Shown: positions 30,317 to 40,827, counted from the stretch's first letter. The stretch: DNA of 64,000 nt from Malonomonas rubra DSM 5091 (GCF_900142125.1 NZ_FQZT01000006.1:1-64000), one strand, 5' to 3'. Notes: generated by a model not told the origin, from the sequence alone. Translations and numbers: made by a program.

Positions 30317-32932
30317 ATGATCGACCTCAATCGAACCACGCAAAAAGTACAGGAAGCGCTGCAGGCTGCACAGGCGTTGGCGCTACGTTTCGGCCATGCC
30401 GAAATCGATGGCGAACACCTGCTGCTGGCGTTATGTGAGCAGCAGGATGGCTTGACGCCGCGCTTGCTGCAAAAGCTGCAGGTTCCCCTCGAAGAAGTGA
30501 GTGGTGGCTTGCGCAAGGAGCTGGAGTCGCGGGCGTCGATCAGTGGACCGGGTGCCGACAGTGGCCAGCTTTATGCCAGTCGTCGCTTAGGCAACCTGCT
30601 GCTACAGGCGAGCGAGGAAGCGAAACAGCTGAAGGATGAATACGTCAGCGTTGAGCACATTCTTCTTGCTGTGGCCGCTGAAGGAGAAAGGACTGCGGCA
30701 GGTCGCTTGCTGCAGAAACTGAAAATCGACCGCAACCGCATGCTGCAGGGGCTGACCGAAATTCGTGGCAACCAGCGGGTGACCAGTCAGGATCCGGAAG
30801 AGACATACGAAGCGTTGGCAAAATTTGGCCGTGACCTGGTGGAAGAGGTGAAAAGCGGCAAGCTTGATCCGGTCATCGGGCGTGATGAAGAGATCCGTCG
30901 GGTGATCCGTATTCTCTCGCGTAAAACCAAGAACAACCCGGTGCTGATCGGCGAGCCGGGGGTCGGCAAGACCGCGATCGTCGAAGGCCTCGCGCACCGG
31001 ATTGTGCGTGGCGACGTGCCGGAAGGCTTGAAAGGCAAAACGGTCTATTCCCTCGACATGGGCGCACTGGTGGCTGGTGCCAAGTATCGTGGCGAGTTCG
31101 AAGAGCGGTTGAAGGCTGTTCTGAAAGAAATTCACGACAGTGCCGGGCGGATTCTGCTGTTTATCGACGAACTGCACACCATCGTCGGCACCGGCAAAAG
31201 CGAAGGGGCGATCGATGCCGGCAACATGCTCAAGCCGATGCTGGCTCGCGGCGAACTGCATTGTATCGGTGCGACCACGTTGGATGAATATCGCCAGTAT
31301 CTGGAAAAGGACCCCGCGCTGGAGCGGCGTTTTCAGCCGGTTCTGGTGGAGCAGCCGAATATTGAATCGACAATCAGTATCCTGCGTGGGCTGAAAGAGC
31401 GCTTCGAGGTTTATCACGGTGTCCGCATTCAGGACAACGCACTGGTCGCGGCGGCTGAACTGAGTCACCGCTACATCGCTGATCGTTTTCTGCCGGACAA
31501 GGCGATTGACCTGGTGGATGAAGCCTGCGCCACTATCCGTACCGAGATCGATTCGATGCCGGCCGAGCTGGACGCCATCACCCGGCGCCTGATGCAGCTG
31601 GAGATCGAGGAAGCAGCGTTAAAAAAGGAAAAGGATGCTGCCAGTCGGGAGCGCTTGAACGTGTTGCAAAAAGAGCTGGCCGATCTGCGTGAACAGGAGC
31701 AAAGCCTGTCGGCTCAATGGCAGCTGGAAAAGGGCGGTATTCGCAGCGTGCAGCAGTTGCGTGAAGAGATCGAACAGCTGCGGCTCGACATTGCAGAAGC
31801 GGAGCGGGCCTATGACCTGAACCGTGCTGCCGAACTGAAGCATGGCAAGCTTCCGGCGCTGGAGCAGCAGCTGAAAACTCAGGAGCAGGAACTACAGACC
31901 ACCGACGACAGCGAAAAGATGCTGCGGGAAGAGGTGACAGAGGAAGAGATCGCTGAGATTGTCGCCCGCTGGACCGGTATCCCGGTGACCCGTTTGGTTG
32001 AGAGCGAGCGGGAGAAACTGCTGAAACTGGATGAAATCCTGCACCAGCGGGTGGTCGGTCAGGACGAAGCGGTACAGCGCGTTGCCGACGCGGTGATTCG
32101 TGCCCGCGCCGGGATCAAAGACCCGAAGCGGCCGATCGGCTCCTTCATCTTCCTCGGGCCGACCGGTGTCGGCAAGACCGAGCTGGCGCGCGCCCTTTCA
32201 GAGGCCCTGTTCGACAGCGAGGAGAACCTGATCCGCATCGATATGTCGGAGTACATGGAAAAGCATGCTGTAAGTCGATTGCTCGGTGCGCCTCCCGGCT
32301 ATGTCGGTTACGAGGAAGGTGGACAGTTGACGGAAGCGGTAAGGCGGCAGCCGTATGCGGTGATCCTGTTCGATGAGATCGAAAAAGCACACCCGGATGT
32401 TTTCAATGTGCTGCTGCAGATCCTCGACGACGGCCGTGCAACCGATGCGAAAGGGCGGACTGTCAGTTTCAAGAACGCGGTCATTATCATGACCTCGAAT
32501 ATCGCTTCGCAGCAGTTGCTCGATGGGATCGAAGGGACCGAGATTCCCGAGTCGGTACGGTTGCAGGTCGAAATGGCGCTGCGGCAGAATTTCCGCCCGG
32601 AGTTTCTCAACCGGGTTGATGATACCATCATCTTCAAGCCGCTCAGTCGCGGTGAAATTCTGCAGATCGTGCAGCTGCTGACCGACGAAATTCGCCAGCG
32701 TCTGGCCGAACGGCGTCTGTCTTTAGAGTTGTCGGAAGAGGCTTGCAGTTATATTGCTGAAACGGCTTATGACCCGGTTTACGGAGCCCGGCCGCTCAAG
32801 CGCTTCCTGCAACATCAGCTGGAAACGCAGATTGCGCGGGCGTTGATCTCCGGTGAGATCGGAGAGGCAGGGACTGTACATGTTGGCCTGGGTGAGGATG
32901 GTCTGCAGGTGAGAATAGAAAAGAAAAAATAA
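30317..32932 (+). CDS. clpB: ClpB protein disaggregase
   Basis: The 871-residue, two-ring AAA+ chaperone frees proteins from aggregates together with DnaK. It has an N-terminal Clp repeat domain (about 1-150), a first ATPase domain with 'GEPGVGKT', a long coiled-coil M domain (about 405-530, rich in E, L, Q and R) that distinguishes ClpB from ClpA/C, and a second ATPase domain with '[11 protein letters not shown]'. The length is normal for ClpB. CAGGAG precedes the ATG. It stands after the hsp20 pair but behind a terminator, so it has its own promoter, which I could not identify. Confidence 0.95.
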   Translation: MIDLNRTTQKVQEALQAAQALALRFGHAEIDGEHLLLALCEQQDGLTPRLLQKLQVPLEEVSGGLRKELESRASISGPGADSGQLYASRRLGNLLLQASEEAKQLKDEYVSVEHILLAVAAEGERTAAGRLLQKLKIDRNRMLQGLTEIRGNQRVTSQDPEETYEALAKFGRDLVEEVKSGKLDPVIGRDEEIRRVIRILSRKTKNNPVLIGEPGVGKTAIVEGLAHRIVRGDVPEGLKGKTVYSLDMGALVAGAKYRGEFEERLKAVLKEIHDSAGRILLFIDELHTIVGTGKSEGAIDAGNMLKPMLARGELHCIGATTLDEYRQYLEKDPALERRFQPVLVEQPNIESTISILRGLKERFEVYHGVRIQDNALVAAAELSHRYIADRFLPDKAIDLVDEACATIRTEIDSMPAELDAITRRLMQLEIEEAALKKEKDAASRERLNVLQKELADLREQEQSLSAQWQLEKGGIRSVQQLREEIEQLRLDIAEAERAYDLNRAAELKHGKLPALEQQLKTQEQELQTTDDSEKMLREEVTEEEIAEIVARWTGIPVTRLVESEREKLLKLDEILHQRVVGQDEAVQRVADAVIRARAGIKDPKRPIGSFIFLGPTGVGKTELARALSEALFDSEENLIRIDMSEYMEKHAVSRLLGAPPGYVGYEEGGQLTEAVRRQPYAVILFDEIEKAHPDVFNVLLQILDDGRATDAKGRTVSFKNAVIIMTSNIASQQLLDGIEGTEIPESVRLQVEMALRQNFRPEFLNRVDDTIIFKPLSRGEILQIVQLLTDEIRQRLAERRLSLELSEEACSYIAETAYDPVYGARPLKRFLQHQLETQIARALISGEIGEAGTVHVGLGEDGLQVRIEKKK

Positions 32933-32959
32933 TAATTCTTATCTGGCGTGCGAAAATAC

Positions 32960-32987
32960 TTGCCAAAGAAAAAAAAGCACGTATAAT
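32960..32987 (+). promoter_or_regulatory. Sigma-70 type promoter
   Basis: TTGCCA (32960-32965), 16 bases, TATAAT (32982-32987). The start would be near 32994, about 42 bases before the ATG of the thioredoxin-fold gene. Confidence 0.6.
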
Positions 32988-33035
32988 CTGACTAAATTGG
33001 TTATGTATAAGATCACCTTATCAAAGGGGGACATC

Positions 33036-33311
33036 ATGCGTATAGATATCGTTTGCAAGCCTGACAAACCGGAAGCATGCCGTGGAACTGCAGAAAATGT
33101 CCGCGAAGCTCTTGATAAACTGGGTGTCGAAGCTGAAGTTCATCAGTTCAACGATTCCCGTAAAATGATCGACAACCGCATCTACGTGGTTCCGGCGCTG
33201 CTGATTGATGATCAGTTGCGTATTGCCGGCCGCGTTCCCGAGGTTGATGAGATTGTTAATTTTCTGGCCGAGCGTCCGCGCTACCTGCAGGATACGGCCA
33301 AGGTCGCATAG
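33036..33311 (+). CDS. Small thioredoxin-fold protein
   Basis: The 91-residue protein has the beta-alpha-beta layout of redox-active-disulfide/thioredoxin_3 proteins: 'RIDIVCKPDKPEAC', then a helix, then 'VVPALLIDDQLRIAGRVPEVDEI' with the expected cis-Pro. Cysteines are 8 apart (C6 and C14) rather than in a CXXC, so thiol redox chemistry is uncertain. AAAGGGGG lies before the ATG at 33036. It is a single-gene unit between a sigma-70 promoter and a terminator. Confidence 0.65.
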   Translation: MRIDIVCKPDKPEACRGTAENVREALDKLGVEAEVHQFNDSRKMIDNRIYVVPALLIDDQLRIAGRVPEVDEIVNFLAERPRYLQDTAKVA

Positions 33312-33351
33312 TACGAAAGAAAGCATCACTCACTCTCTCTTTTCCTTATTA

Positions 33352-33394
33352 AAGGTTCCTTGCCGCTGACGGCGGGGAACCTTTACTTTTTTTA
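33352..33394 (+). terminator. Intrinsic terminator
   Basis: AAAGGTTCC (33352-33360) pairs with GGAACCTTT (33377-33385), with an inner GCCG/CGGC stem, followed by a run of seven T ending at 33394. Confidence 0.85.
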
Positions 33395-33438
33395 ATTTGT
33401 CGGGTAGTCTTTATCAGCACTTTCCAAGGAGACTGCTG

Positions 33439-34806
33439 ATGCCGAAAATCCTGCTGGTCGATGATGTCGACCTGTTTCTCGAACTGGAACGATCCTACCT
33501 TGACGGCTATGGCTACGACCTGGTCACTGCGTCCTCTGGTGAAGAGGCCCTGCAACGCCTCGATAAAATTGCCCCCGATCTGCTTCTGCTCGATTTTTAT
33601 ATGCCAGGGATGGACGGTGACGAGGTCTGTCGCCTGATCCGACAAAATCCGCGATGGCAGAAATTGCCGATCATCATGGTGACTGCCGCGGGCAAACCGG
33701 AAGAGGTGCAGCAATGTCTGCAGGCTGGTTGCGACGACTACATCACCAAGCCGGTCAACAAACAGGAGCTGCAGGAAAAAGTAAAACGCTTGCTCGGTCA
33801 ACTGACCCGCCGCAAAGATCAGCGCGTTCCGGTCAAGCTGCCGGTGCAGGTCCGTGAGGGGGGCAAGCTGCATGTTGCCAGCGCGCAGGATATTTCTTTC
33901 AGCGGTATCCACCTGAAATCGGCCGAGCCTTTGAGTGAAAAGGGCGGCATCGAAATCCGGCTGGAGTCGACAGAAGGGACGCCGCTGGTTCTTTACGGTA
34001 AAATCAAGCGCCAGGACGAGAAAACGGAAGATGGCTGTGGCGTCTATTTCCTCCACCCAGATCAGCAGAGCAAGCAGCTGCTCAACAGTTTGATTCAGGC
34101 GAAAAAAGGCGAAGAACTCGAAGAAGAGCAGATTGATGAAAAGCTCGGCGAGCGGATTCTGACTCTGGAGGAAGAGTGCGTCAAACTACGCGCCGAGCAG
34201 GATGAGGCGATGCGCCGGATTGGCGAACTGGAGCAGGAGAACCTCGATTTTGCCAAGCAGCTGGTGCAGGTTGAGGATGTCAACAACAACCTGACCAATC
34301 TTTATATTGCCTCTTCGCGGCTGCATTCGACCCTTGACCGGGAAGAGACGCTGGAGATTATCAAAGAGGTTGTCATCAATTTTGTCGGTGCCGAGAAATT
34401 CGCTGTCTTCCTGTACGATAAGGCGACGAAACGGTTACAGTTCGAAACCGGCGAAGGCTTTGAGGATGACGATATCTTCCCGGAAATTCCCCTTGGGCAA
34501 GGTGTTCTCGGTGAAACTGCGGCCAGTGGTGAAAACTACTTTTTCGAGGGAGGGATCGGTGAGGGGTCGGACGATATCAACGAGCCGATTGTCGCCATCC
34601 CTTTAATTATTCAGGAACAGATGATCGGCCTGCTGGCGATCTACCGACTGTTTATCCAGAAAGAGCAGCTTGAATCGATCGATTACCAGCTCTTCTCGAT
34701 GCTCGGTGAACATGCGGCGACCGCGCTCTTTTCGTCGACTCTGTACGGACGTTCCGAGCGCAAACGCCAGACCTATCAGGGATTTGTCGACCTGCTATTG
34801 AAATAG
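33439..34806 (+). CDS. Response regulator with receiver, PilZ and GAF domains
   Basis: The 455-residue protein has a complete receiver (1-120; D8-D9, D52, T82, K104), then a PilZ domain (about 128-225; 'RRKDQRVPV' and 'DISFSG', the R-x-x-x-R and D-x-S-x-x-G cyclic-di-GMP motifs), a long coiled coil (about 230-290) and a C-terminal GAF domain (about 300-450). It has no DNA-binding or enzymatic output, so it probably integrates phosphorylation, cyclic-di-GMP and a GAF ligand and acts by protein contact, for example on motility or surface attachment. AAGGAG supports the ATG at 33439. A terminator lies on each side, so it is monocistronic. Confidence 0.8.
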   Translation: MPKILLVDDVDLFLELERSYLDGYGYDLVTASSGEEALQRLDKIAPDLLLLDFYMPGMDGDEVCRLIRQNPRWQKLPIIMVTAAGKPEEVQQCLQAGCDDYITKPVNKQELQEKVKRLLGQLTRRKDQRVPVKLPVQVREGGKLHVASAQDISFSGIHLKSAEPLSEKGGIEIRLESTEGTPLVLYGKIKRQDEKTEDGCGVYFLHPDQQSKQLLNSLIQAKKGEELEEEQIDEKLGERILTLEEECVKLRAEQDEAMRRIGELEQENLDFAKQLVQVEDVNNNLTNLYIASSRLHSTLDREETLEIIKEVVINFVGAEKFAVFLYDKATKRLQFETGEGFEDDDIFPEIPLGQGVLGETAASGENYFFEGGIGEGSDDINEPIVAIPLIIQEQMIGLLAIYRLFIQKEQLESIDYQLFSMLGEHAATALFSSTLYGRSERKRQTYQGFVDLLLK

Positions 34807-34824
34807 CTCGACAGGTTGCAGAGA

Positions 34825-34867
34825 AAAAAGAAGCCCGGCTGTATTTCGATCAGCCGGGCTTCTTTTT
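34825..34867. terminator. Bidirectional terminator between convergent genes
   Basis: AAAAAGAAGCCCGGCTG (34825-34841) and CAGCCGGGCTTCTTTTT (34851-34867) form a perfect 17-bp stem with A and T runs on either side. It serves both converging genes. Confidence 0.9.
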
Positions 34868-34869
34868 GA

Positions 34870-36729
34870 TCAGTTGACGGAGAGCAGGATCCCCTGGGCA
34901 ACGGCGAATCCCAGCAGCTCCACCCCTTCCTCGCGGGGAAAACCGCGCAACAGATCTGCCGTCTGGGTGTTGCCGTCAGCCCGCAGCAGCAGCCGGGCAA
35001 ATTCGTCCTGCAGCCCTTCAGCTATCAGCTCACCGTTCTGTTGCAAAAAAATACCGTAGTTAGCTGATTCTGCGAGTTTCCTGAACAGGCGTGGGAGGGG
35101 GTCGCCACCGAATGCTTCCAGTTCTTCCAGTTCGTAATTGAAATGCTGGATCTTTACGGCCGGGTTCAGCAGCCATTTTTGTTTCAGCAGCTGTTTATTG
35201 GCTGGAACCTTTGTTGCTGGTCGGCAGTTTTCTGCCAAAATCAACTCTGCACAGCAGAAGTGGTAGTTGAGCAGGTCTTCGGCTAAAGGCTGTAGTTTTG
35301 CCAGTTTTTTCTTGTTCAGCAATTGGGCGATGAACTGCTGCTGCAAGCATAAAATATCGCCTGATTGCCAGAGTTCTGCATCGGTTTTCTGTTCTGGGGA
35401 CAATTGCTGTTGCTCTTGCAGCCAGTCGGTGAATGTCTGCAGCAACTCGACCGGTGACAAGGAAAATGTCTCGCAGAGCTGGAGGAAAAAACCGACAGCC
35501 CGGCCGCGGTTGTAAAAAATATCTGTGGCCGTTGCCAGTTTCGCCGTTTTTTCCAGTTCTTCTGGTGAGTAGCTGCTGTTCGCCGTGATCAGATAAGGTG
35601 GGCGATTGTCCGCGTGCAGGCCGAATGCACTTTTCTTCTGATGAAGCTCGGTTCCGGGCAACACCGCCAGCGGGAAAATATCAACCTGATTCGGTTGCAG
35701 CTGCAGGGCAAAATCGAGGCTGCTGCAGAAGCCCTGATGAGTGTCGCCGGGCAGGCCGTAAATCAGGTCGAGACCGTAAGTGACACTGTACTCCGACAGC
35801 ATTTGCAGGGCACGCTGCATCTGTTTGCGATCAAGGTTGCGGTGCAGGGGTTTAAGCACATCTGCCTGTGCCGATTGCAGGCCGATCTGCACCGAGCAGG
35901 AAAGCTGACCAAGCAGGGCGGCAGTTTCACTGTCGAGGAAGTCAGCCTTCGCTTCCAGGTGATAGTGGATCTGTGGGGCGTACTCCAGCAACATCCGCAA
36001 CAGCTGCTTGCCCCGTTCCGCCGGTGCGTTGAAAGTGGAGTCGAGTATCCAGACCTGCCCGACCTGTTTTTCCGTGAACAGTTGCAGCTCCGAGCGCAAT
36101 CGCTCTACGGGCAGTGGGCGAACGCCCTGATGCCCTTTCGCATCGTAGCAGAAAGCACAGTTGAAGCGACAGCCGCGCGCCACTTCCCAAAGGACGCCAC
36201 AGCCCGGCTCCAGCGTAAGGGTGCCGGTCAGCCAGGGGGACGGCAGTTTTTCCAGGTCGCTACAGACTGCTGCTGAGGCAGTCGCTGAAGAATGTGCTGC
36301 AGAGAGAAAGCCGGGGATGTGGTCGCAGTTGTTTCCTTTTGTCATCGTCGCAACCAGTTCGGAAAAAACCTCCTCTCCTTCCCCGCAGATGATGCCATCC
36401 AGCCCTGCTTCTTTCAGCACATTCACTGCATCGGCGCTCGCTTCCGGGCCACCGGCAACCAGTTTGATTCCAGGGCGTTTTTGCCGCAGGAGGTGGCAGA
36501 GCTCAGAAACCTGCTGCCGATTCCAGAGATAGAGGGAGAATGCGACCAGGTCCGGTGTTTCGGCCAGGATCGTGGCACACATCTCTTCGATCGATTGCTC
36601 CGGAAACAGGTTGACCAGGACTGTTTGAGGTTGCTGCTTTTCCGGCAGGCATGCTTTCAGGTTGCCTGCTGCCAGCGGAACTGCCTGGGCGGATGGACGG
36701 ACGTGCAGAGTGGGCAGCGAAATGCGCAT
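34870..36729 (-). CDS. B12-binding-domain radical SAM protein
   Basis: The 619-residue protein starts with a cobalamin-binding-like Rossmann domain (about 1-135; 'LVAGGPEASADAV', 'DGIICGEGEEVF'), lacking the D-x-H-x-x-G cobalamin signature. The radical SAM core (about 175-390) has 'CRFNCAFC' (C187, C191, C194 binding the 4Fe-4S cluster) and 'GLDLIYGLPGDT'. A Gln-rich C-terminal region resembles DUF4080. Members of this group modify unknown substrates, often with methyl transfer. The next gene on this strand is 10 bases upstream of its start. The specific reaction cannot be assigned. Confidence 0.82.
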   Translation of the reverse strand: MRISLPTLHVRPSAQAVPLAAGNLKACLPEKQQPQTVLVNLFPEQSIEEMCATILAETPDLVAFSLYLWNRQQVSELCHLLRQKRPGIKLVAGGPEASADAVNVLKEAGLDGIICGEGEEVFSELVATMTKGNNCDHIPGFLSAAHSSATASAAVCSDLEKLPSPWLTGTLTLEPGCGVLWEVARGCRFNCAFCYDAKGHQGVRPLPVERLRSELQLFTEKQVGQVWILDSTFNAPAERGKQLLRMLLEYAPQIHYHLEAKADFLDSETAALLGQLSCSVQIGLQSAQADVLKPLHRNLDRKQMQRALQMLSEYSVTYGLDLIYGLPGDTHQGFCSSLDFALQLQPNQVDIFPLAVLPGTELHQKKSAFGLHADNRPPYLITANSSYSPEELEKTAKLATATDIFYNRGRAVGFFLQLCETFSLSPVELLQTFTDWLQEQQQLSPEQKTDAELWQSGDILCLQQQFIAQLLNKKKLAKLQPLAEDLLNYHFCCAELILAENCRPATKVPANKQLLKQKWLLNPAVKIQHFNYELEELEAFGGDPLPRLFRKLAESANYGIFLQQNGELIAEGLQDEFARLLLRADGNTQTADLLRGFPREEGVELLGFAVAQGILLSVN

Positions 36730-36739
36730 GATGGCGAGG

Positions 36740-37288
36740 TTATTTCTTCAGGCTAACTTTGATGCGGGGCTTGCCGTCGCTGGCATCGACGCTGAAGACG
36801 ATATCCCGATCGCCGTAGCGCTCGCGAATCTTTTCTTTCTGTGCATCGAGAAACTCGGCAACTTTGGTTGCACTCGGCGCGCCTTTCAGGCCGCAGGCAG
36901 AGCGGGCGTCGGCCAACTCGCGTTGCAGGCGTTGGGCCTCGTTTTCTTTTGAAGCGGCTGCTTTCTGGGGTTCTGCCGGTACGCTTGGCTTGTGGAGCTT
37001 GGCCGTATGGCGGTGGTATTTGCCTTCATCCATCAACCGGAGGATGCGGTCCCAGTACTGGGAATAGCTGGCGAAGCGGGACATCATCCCCTGACAGCGG
37101 AACTTCATGTCGGTCCAGACAATGCGGCGGTTGACATACTGGCGCAGTTTGCGCGCAATATTCTTGCGGTCATTGACAGGTTCCCGTTTTTCCACGCCGG
37201 CAAAGTACTGCTCGTAGCGGATTTCGAGTTCCTTCATCTGTTGCTGAATTTCGTCAAGCTCGTGTGCCAGCTCGCGCTTTTCATTCAT
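36740..37288 (-). CDS. Coiled-coil protein, MXAN_5187-C-like
   Basis: The 182-residue soluble, charged protein has an N-terminal helical coil ('ELAHELDEIQQQMKELEIRYEQYF') and a conserved-looking middle with 'VNRRIVWTDMKFRCQGMMSRFASYSQYWDRI'. A Pro/Ala/Glu-rich linker leads to a short C-terminal alpha/beta segment. The middle resembles the MXAN_5187 C-terminal family known from delta-proteobacteria, which has no defined function. GGAGG precedes the ATG at 37288. It is probably co-transcribed with the radical SAM gene (10 bases). Confidence 0.6.
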   Translation of the reverse strand: MNEKRELAHELDEIQQQMKELEIRYEQYFAGVEKREPVNDRKNIARKLRQYVNRRIVWTDMKFRCQGMMSRFASYSQYWDRILRLMDEGKYHRHTAKLHKPSVPAEPQKAAASKENEAQRLQRELADARSACGLKGAPSATKVAEFLDAQKEKIRERYGDRDIVFSVDASDGKPRIKVSLKK

Positions 37289-37378
37289 GCCGATCGCCTC
37301 CGGAAACACAAACTATACTCGATGATTAGAATATTGTAAATAATCCTGCTAAATATCCTTGAATTAACCGGGAACGGC

Positions 37379-37408
37379 TTGACTTGCCTGCTTCCCTTTC
37401 GTGATAAT
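37379..37408 (+). promoter_or_regulatory. Sigma-70 promoter of glmU
   Basis: TTGACT (37379-37384), 18 bases, GATAAT (37403-37408). The start would be near 37415, about 32 bases before the glmU ATG. Confidence 0.65.
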
Positions 37409-37446
37409 CAAGCGTTTTTTCATCGAATAAATGACAGGGGAGATTT

Positions 37447-38829
37447 ATGAATAACGGATTGGCTGCGGTTGTGCTGGCCGCTGGAAAAGGAACCCGGATG
37501 AAGTCGGCGCTGCCGAAGGTACTGCATCCGATTTGTGGCAAGCCGATGCTGGCTTACCCGCTCGATGCGACCCGGCAGGCCGGGATCGAGCAGATTTCAG
37601 TGGTGATTGGTCATCAGGCCGACCAGGTGAAAGACGCCTTTGCCGGGCAGGATCTCGTCTGGGTTGAGCAGACCGAGCAGCTCGGTACTGGCCACGCACT
37701 GATGTGTGCGGCCGAATCGCTGGAAGGTTTCACCGGCACTCTGCTGTTGCTTTGCGGTGATGTCCCCCTGCTGCAGGCCGATGTGCTGGAGCAGGTGCTG
37801 CATTACCATAAGCATGAAAAGGCAACCGTGACCGTCCTGACTGCCGAAATGGAGGAACCGACCGGTTATGGGCGGATTGTCCGTACCAACGAGCAGGTCA
37901 CCCAGATCGTCGAAGAGAAGGATGCGACCAAGGAGCAGCGCAGCATCAACGAAATCAATACCGGTACCTACCTTTTCGATGCCAAGTTTGTTTTCTCGGC
38001 ACTGAAAAACCTGAAAACCGACAACGCCCAGGGTGAGTACTACCTGACCGATGTGGTTGCCGCCGCGGCGAATGCCGGCCACAAGGTGCGTGGCGTGGTC
38101 ATCCCCGATTCGACCCAGATGATGGGGATCAACGATCGCCGCCAGCTTGCTGAGGCCGAGGCGGTGATGCGCTGGCATATCAACTCCGAGCTGATGGCGG
38201 AAGGGGTGTCGATGATCGACCCGACCACGGTTTATGTCGACAAGGGGGTCGAGATCGGCAACGACACCACGCTGCATCCCAACGTGCAGCTGCGCGGCAA
38301 GACAAAAATCGGCCGTAACTGCATCATCGAAACCGGTGTTGTCGTGGTTGATTCGACTATCGCTGATGGCGCCCACCTGAAAGCCGGTTCGGCGATCGAA
38401 GAATCGCAGATCGGCCCCGACTGCAAAATCGGCCCGATGGCCCACCTGCGACCTGGCACCGTGCTGACTGGCAGCAACAAGATCGGCAACTTTGTCGAAA
38501 CGAAAAAAGCGGTACTCGGTGAGGGTTCGCAGTCGAGCCATCTGACCTACATCGGTGATGCCGAGGTCGGCAAAAACGTCAATTTCGGTTGTGGCACCAT
38601 CACCTGCAATTACGATGGCGCCAACAAGCACAAAACCACTATCGACGATGATGTTTTTATCGGCAGCGACGTGCAATTTGTTGCCCCGGTCAATATCGGT
38701 CGCAACAGTTTAATCGGCGCCGGTTCGACCATTACCAAGGATGTCCCCGCCGATTCGCTGGCGATCTCGCGCAGCGAGCAGAAGGTGATCGAAGGCTGGG
38801 CGCTGAAAAAGAAACCGAAGAAATCTTAA
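37447..38829 (+). CDS. glmU: Bifunctional UDP-GlcNAc pyrophosphorylase/glucosamine-1-phosphate acetyltransferase
   Basis: The 460-residue enzyme makes UDP-GlcNAc for peptidoglycan and LPS in the cytoplasm. The N-terminal uridylyltransferase domain (1-230) shows 'LAAGKGTRMKSALPKVLHPI'. The C-terminal left-handed beta-helix with hexapeptide repeats (about 250-450) holds the acetyltransferase, including 'GNFVETKKA' and 'NFGCGTITCNYDG'. The length is normal. It is followed by glmS, the preceding step of the pathway, after a 132-base spacer with a long inverted repeat. Confidence 0.96.
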   Translation: MNNGLAAVVLAAGKGTRMKSALPKVLHPICGKPMLAYPLDATRQAGIEQISVVIGHQADQVKDAFAGQDLVWVEQTEQLGTGHALMCAAESLEGFTGTLLLLCGDVPLLQADVLEQVLHYHKHEKATVTVLTAEMEEPTGYGRIVRTNEQVTQIVEEKDATKEQRSINEINTGTYLFDAKFVFSALKNLKTDNAQGEYYLTDVVAAAANAGHKVRGVVIPDSTQMMGINDRRQLAEAEAVMRWHINSELMAEGVSMIDPTTVYVDKGVEIGNDTTLHPNVQLRGKTKIGRNCIIETGVVVVDSTIADGAHLKAGSAIEESQIGPDCKIGPMAHLRPGTVLTGSNKIGNFVETKKAVLGEGSQSSHLTYIGDAEVGKNVNFGCGTITCNYDGANKHKTTIDDDVFIGSDVQFVAPVNIGRNSLIGAGSTITKDVPADSLAISRSEQKVIEGWALKKKPKKS

Positions 38830-38838
38830 ACGGAGGGA

Positions 38839-38940
38839 GATGAGTTCGTTCCCCATTCCAAGGTCGCATCGACCCATCCATGGGGCTTGACTGTCGCCAT
38901 CCCGGCGACCGACATCCTTTCCATGGGGAACGAACTCATC
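38839..38940. repeat. Long inverted repeat between glmU and glmS
   Basis: GATGAGTTCGTTCCCCAT (38839-38856) is exactly complementary to ATGGGGAACGAACTCATC (38923-38940). The 66 bases between them hold smaller palindromes (GGTCGCATCGACC; GTCGCC...GGCGAC). It ends 21 bases before the glmS start, so it could form a cruciform or a hairpin in the glmUS mRNA. No target duplication or transposase was seen. Confidence 0.75.
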
Positions 38941-38961
38941 GGGAGTAAAGAGGAGTTTTTT

Positions 38962-40791
38962 ATGTGTGGAATCGTCGGCTATATCGGCCAACAGCAAGCG
39001 TCACCTATTATCATTGATGGCCTGCGTCGTCTCGAATATCGCGGCTACGATTCGGCCGGTATCTGTACCTTGGAGAACGGTGAGCTGCAGATTTATCGCG
39101 CCGAGGGCAAGCTGATCAACCTGGAAAATATCCTGCGGGAAACCCCGGCGACCGGCAGCCGCGGGATCGGCCACACCCGTTGGGCGACCCACGGCAAGCC
39201 GTCGGAAATCAACGCTCATCCGCACAAAGCGGGCGATTTCGTCGTGGTGCACAACGGCATCATCGAAAATTACCTGAAACTTAAAGAGATGTTGCAGGCG
39301 GCCGGGCATAACTTCAGCTCGGAGACCGACACCGAGATCATCGCCCACCTGGTGGAAGAAAACTACAAGGGCAGTGGCGATTTCGAAACGGCCGTGCGCA
39401 AAACCCTCAACGAAGTTCAAGGGGCTTACGCTGTTGCCATCATCTGCCGGCAGGAACCGGACAAGCTGATTGCCGCCAAGCTCGGTTCGCCGCTGGTCGT
39501 CGGTCAGGGGCAGGGCGAGTACTTCGTCGCCTCGGATATCCCGGCGATGCTCTCCCACACCCGCGAAATGATCTTTCTCGAAGATGGTGAGATGGTGGTC
39601 TTCACCGAGCAGGAGATGCGTTTCACCGATCTGGCCGGTGACGAGCTGCAGAAACAGAGTAAAACCATCACCTGGAGCCCGCTGATGGCGGAGAAGGGTG
39701 GCTACAAGCACTTCATGCTGAAAGAAATTTATGAGCAGCCGCGAGCCGTTGCCGATACCATCGCCGGCCGCCTGCAGGCGGAAGAGGGGGATATCTACCT
39801 GGAGGATATCGGCCTCTCCGACGAACAGCTGCAACAGCTCGACAAGATCTTCATCATCGCCTGTGGTACCTCCTGGCATGCTGGACTGGTCGGCAAGTTC
39901 TACATCGAAAAACTGGCGCGTGTGCCGGTCGAGATCGATATCGCCAGTGAGTTCCGCTACCGCGACCCGATCGTCGGCGAGAACAGCCTGACGGTATTGA
40001 TCAGCCAGAGCGGTGAGACCGCCGACACTCTGGCCGGACTGCGTGAGGCCAAGGGCAAAGGGGGCAAGACCCTCTGCGTCTGTAACGTGGTCGATTCCTC
40101 CATTGCCCGCGAGAGCGACGGTGTTATCTACACCCACGCCGGGCCGGAGATCGGCGTCGCTTCGACCAAGGCTTTCACCACCCAGCTGGTGGCCCTCTAC
40201 CAGCTGGCGTTGAAGCTGGGGCGGGTGCGTGGTCTGCTGACCGCAGATCAGTGCCGCGAGCAGGTTGAAGCCTTGCTGACTCTGCCACGGAAACTGGAAG
40301 AAGCTCTTGAAATTGATGGCCATGTCGAAGAGATATCGCGCGAGTTTATGAACGCCCGCGATTTCCTCTACCTTGGTCGTGGCAACCAGTACCCGATTGC
40401 GCTGGAAGGGGCACTTAAGCTCAAAGAGATCTCCTATATTCACGCCGAAGGCTACCCGGCCGGGGAAATGAAGCATGGCCCGATCGCGCTGATCGACGAG
40501 CAGTTGCCGGTGGTGGTGTTGGTGCCGCGCAACGATACCTACGAGAAAGTGGTCTCCAACCTGGAAGAGGTCAAAGCACGCGGCGGCAAAGTGATCGCCG
40601 TCGTCAGCGGTGACGACAGTGAGCTGATCGACAAAGTTGATGCCATTATCCGTGTGCCCGAGATTAACGACGACCTGATGCCGCTGCTGACTTCGATTCC
40701 GATGCAACTGCTTGCTTATCATGTCGCCGTGTTCAAAGGCACCGACGTTGACCAGCCAAGGAACCTGGCGAAATCGGTAACGGTCGAATAA
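38962..40791 (+). CDS. glmS: Glutamine:fructose-6-phosphate aminotransferase
   Basis: The 609-residue enzyme makes glucosamine-6-phosphate from fructose-6-phosphate and glutamine, the first step towards UDP-GlcNAc. It starts 'MCGIVGYIG', the initiator Met being removed to expose the catalytic Cys of the class II glutamine amidotransferase domain (1-240). Two SIS sugar-isomerase domains follow ('[10 protein letters not shown]', 'SQSGETADT', '[21 protein letters not shown]'), and the chain ends 'AKSVTVE'. The ATG at 38962 follows AAAGAGGAG. Upstream in-frame starts would bury the Cys and are rejected. Confidence 0.97.
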   Translation: MCGIVGYIGQQQASPIIIDGLRRLEYRGYDSAGICTLENGELQIYRAEGKLINLENILRETPATGSRGIGHTRWATHGKPSEINAHPHKAGDFVVVHNGIIENYLKLKEMLQAAGHNFSSETDTEIIAHLVEENYKGSGDFETAVRKTLNEVQGAYAVAIICRQEPDKLIAAKLGSPLVVGQGQGEYFVASDIPAMLSHTREMIFLEDGEMVVFTEQEMRFTDLAGDELQKQSKTITWSPLMAEKGGYKHFMLKEIYEQPRAVADTIAGRLQAEEGDIYLEDIGLSDEQLQQLDKIFIIACGTSWHAGLVGKFYIEKLARVPVEIDIASEFRYRDPIVGENSLTVLISQSGETADTLAGLREAKGKGGKTLCVCNVVDSSIARESDGVIYTHAGPEIGVASTKAFTTQLVALYQLALKLGRVRGLLTADQCREQVEALLTLPRKLEEALEIDGHVEEISREFMNARDFLYLGRGNQYPIALEGALKLKEISYIHAEGYPAGEMKHGPIALIDEQLPVVVLVPRNDTYEKVVSNLEEVKARGGKVIAVVSGDDSELIDKVDAIIRVPEINDDLMPLLTSIPMQLLAYHVAVFKGTDVDQPRNLAKSVTVE

Positions 40792-40827
40792 CCAGAGCCT
40801 GTTGGTTTACGAGTTTTTGATGACGAG

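Noticed and set aside
38839-38961. glmS ribozyme upstream of glmS
   Set aside because: The conserved ribozyme core was not recognised and that ribozyme is typical of Gram-positive bacteria; only a long inverted repeat is seen.
39001-40722. Open frame of 573 codons antisense to glmS, and similar long antisense frames (27676-29064, 37597-38676, 52513-53850)
   Set aside because: They mirror well-identified genes, have no recognisable domains or ribosome binding sites, and arise from the GC-rich third codon positions of the sense genes.
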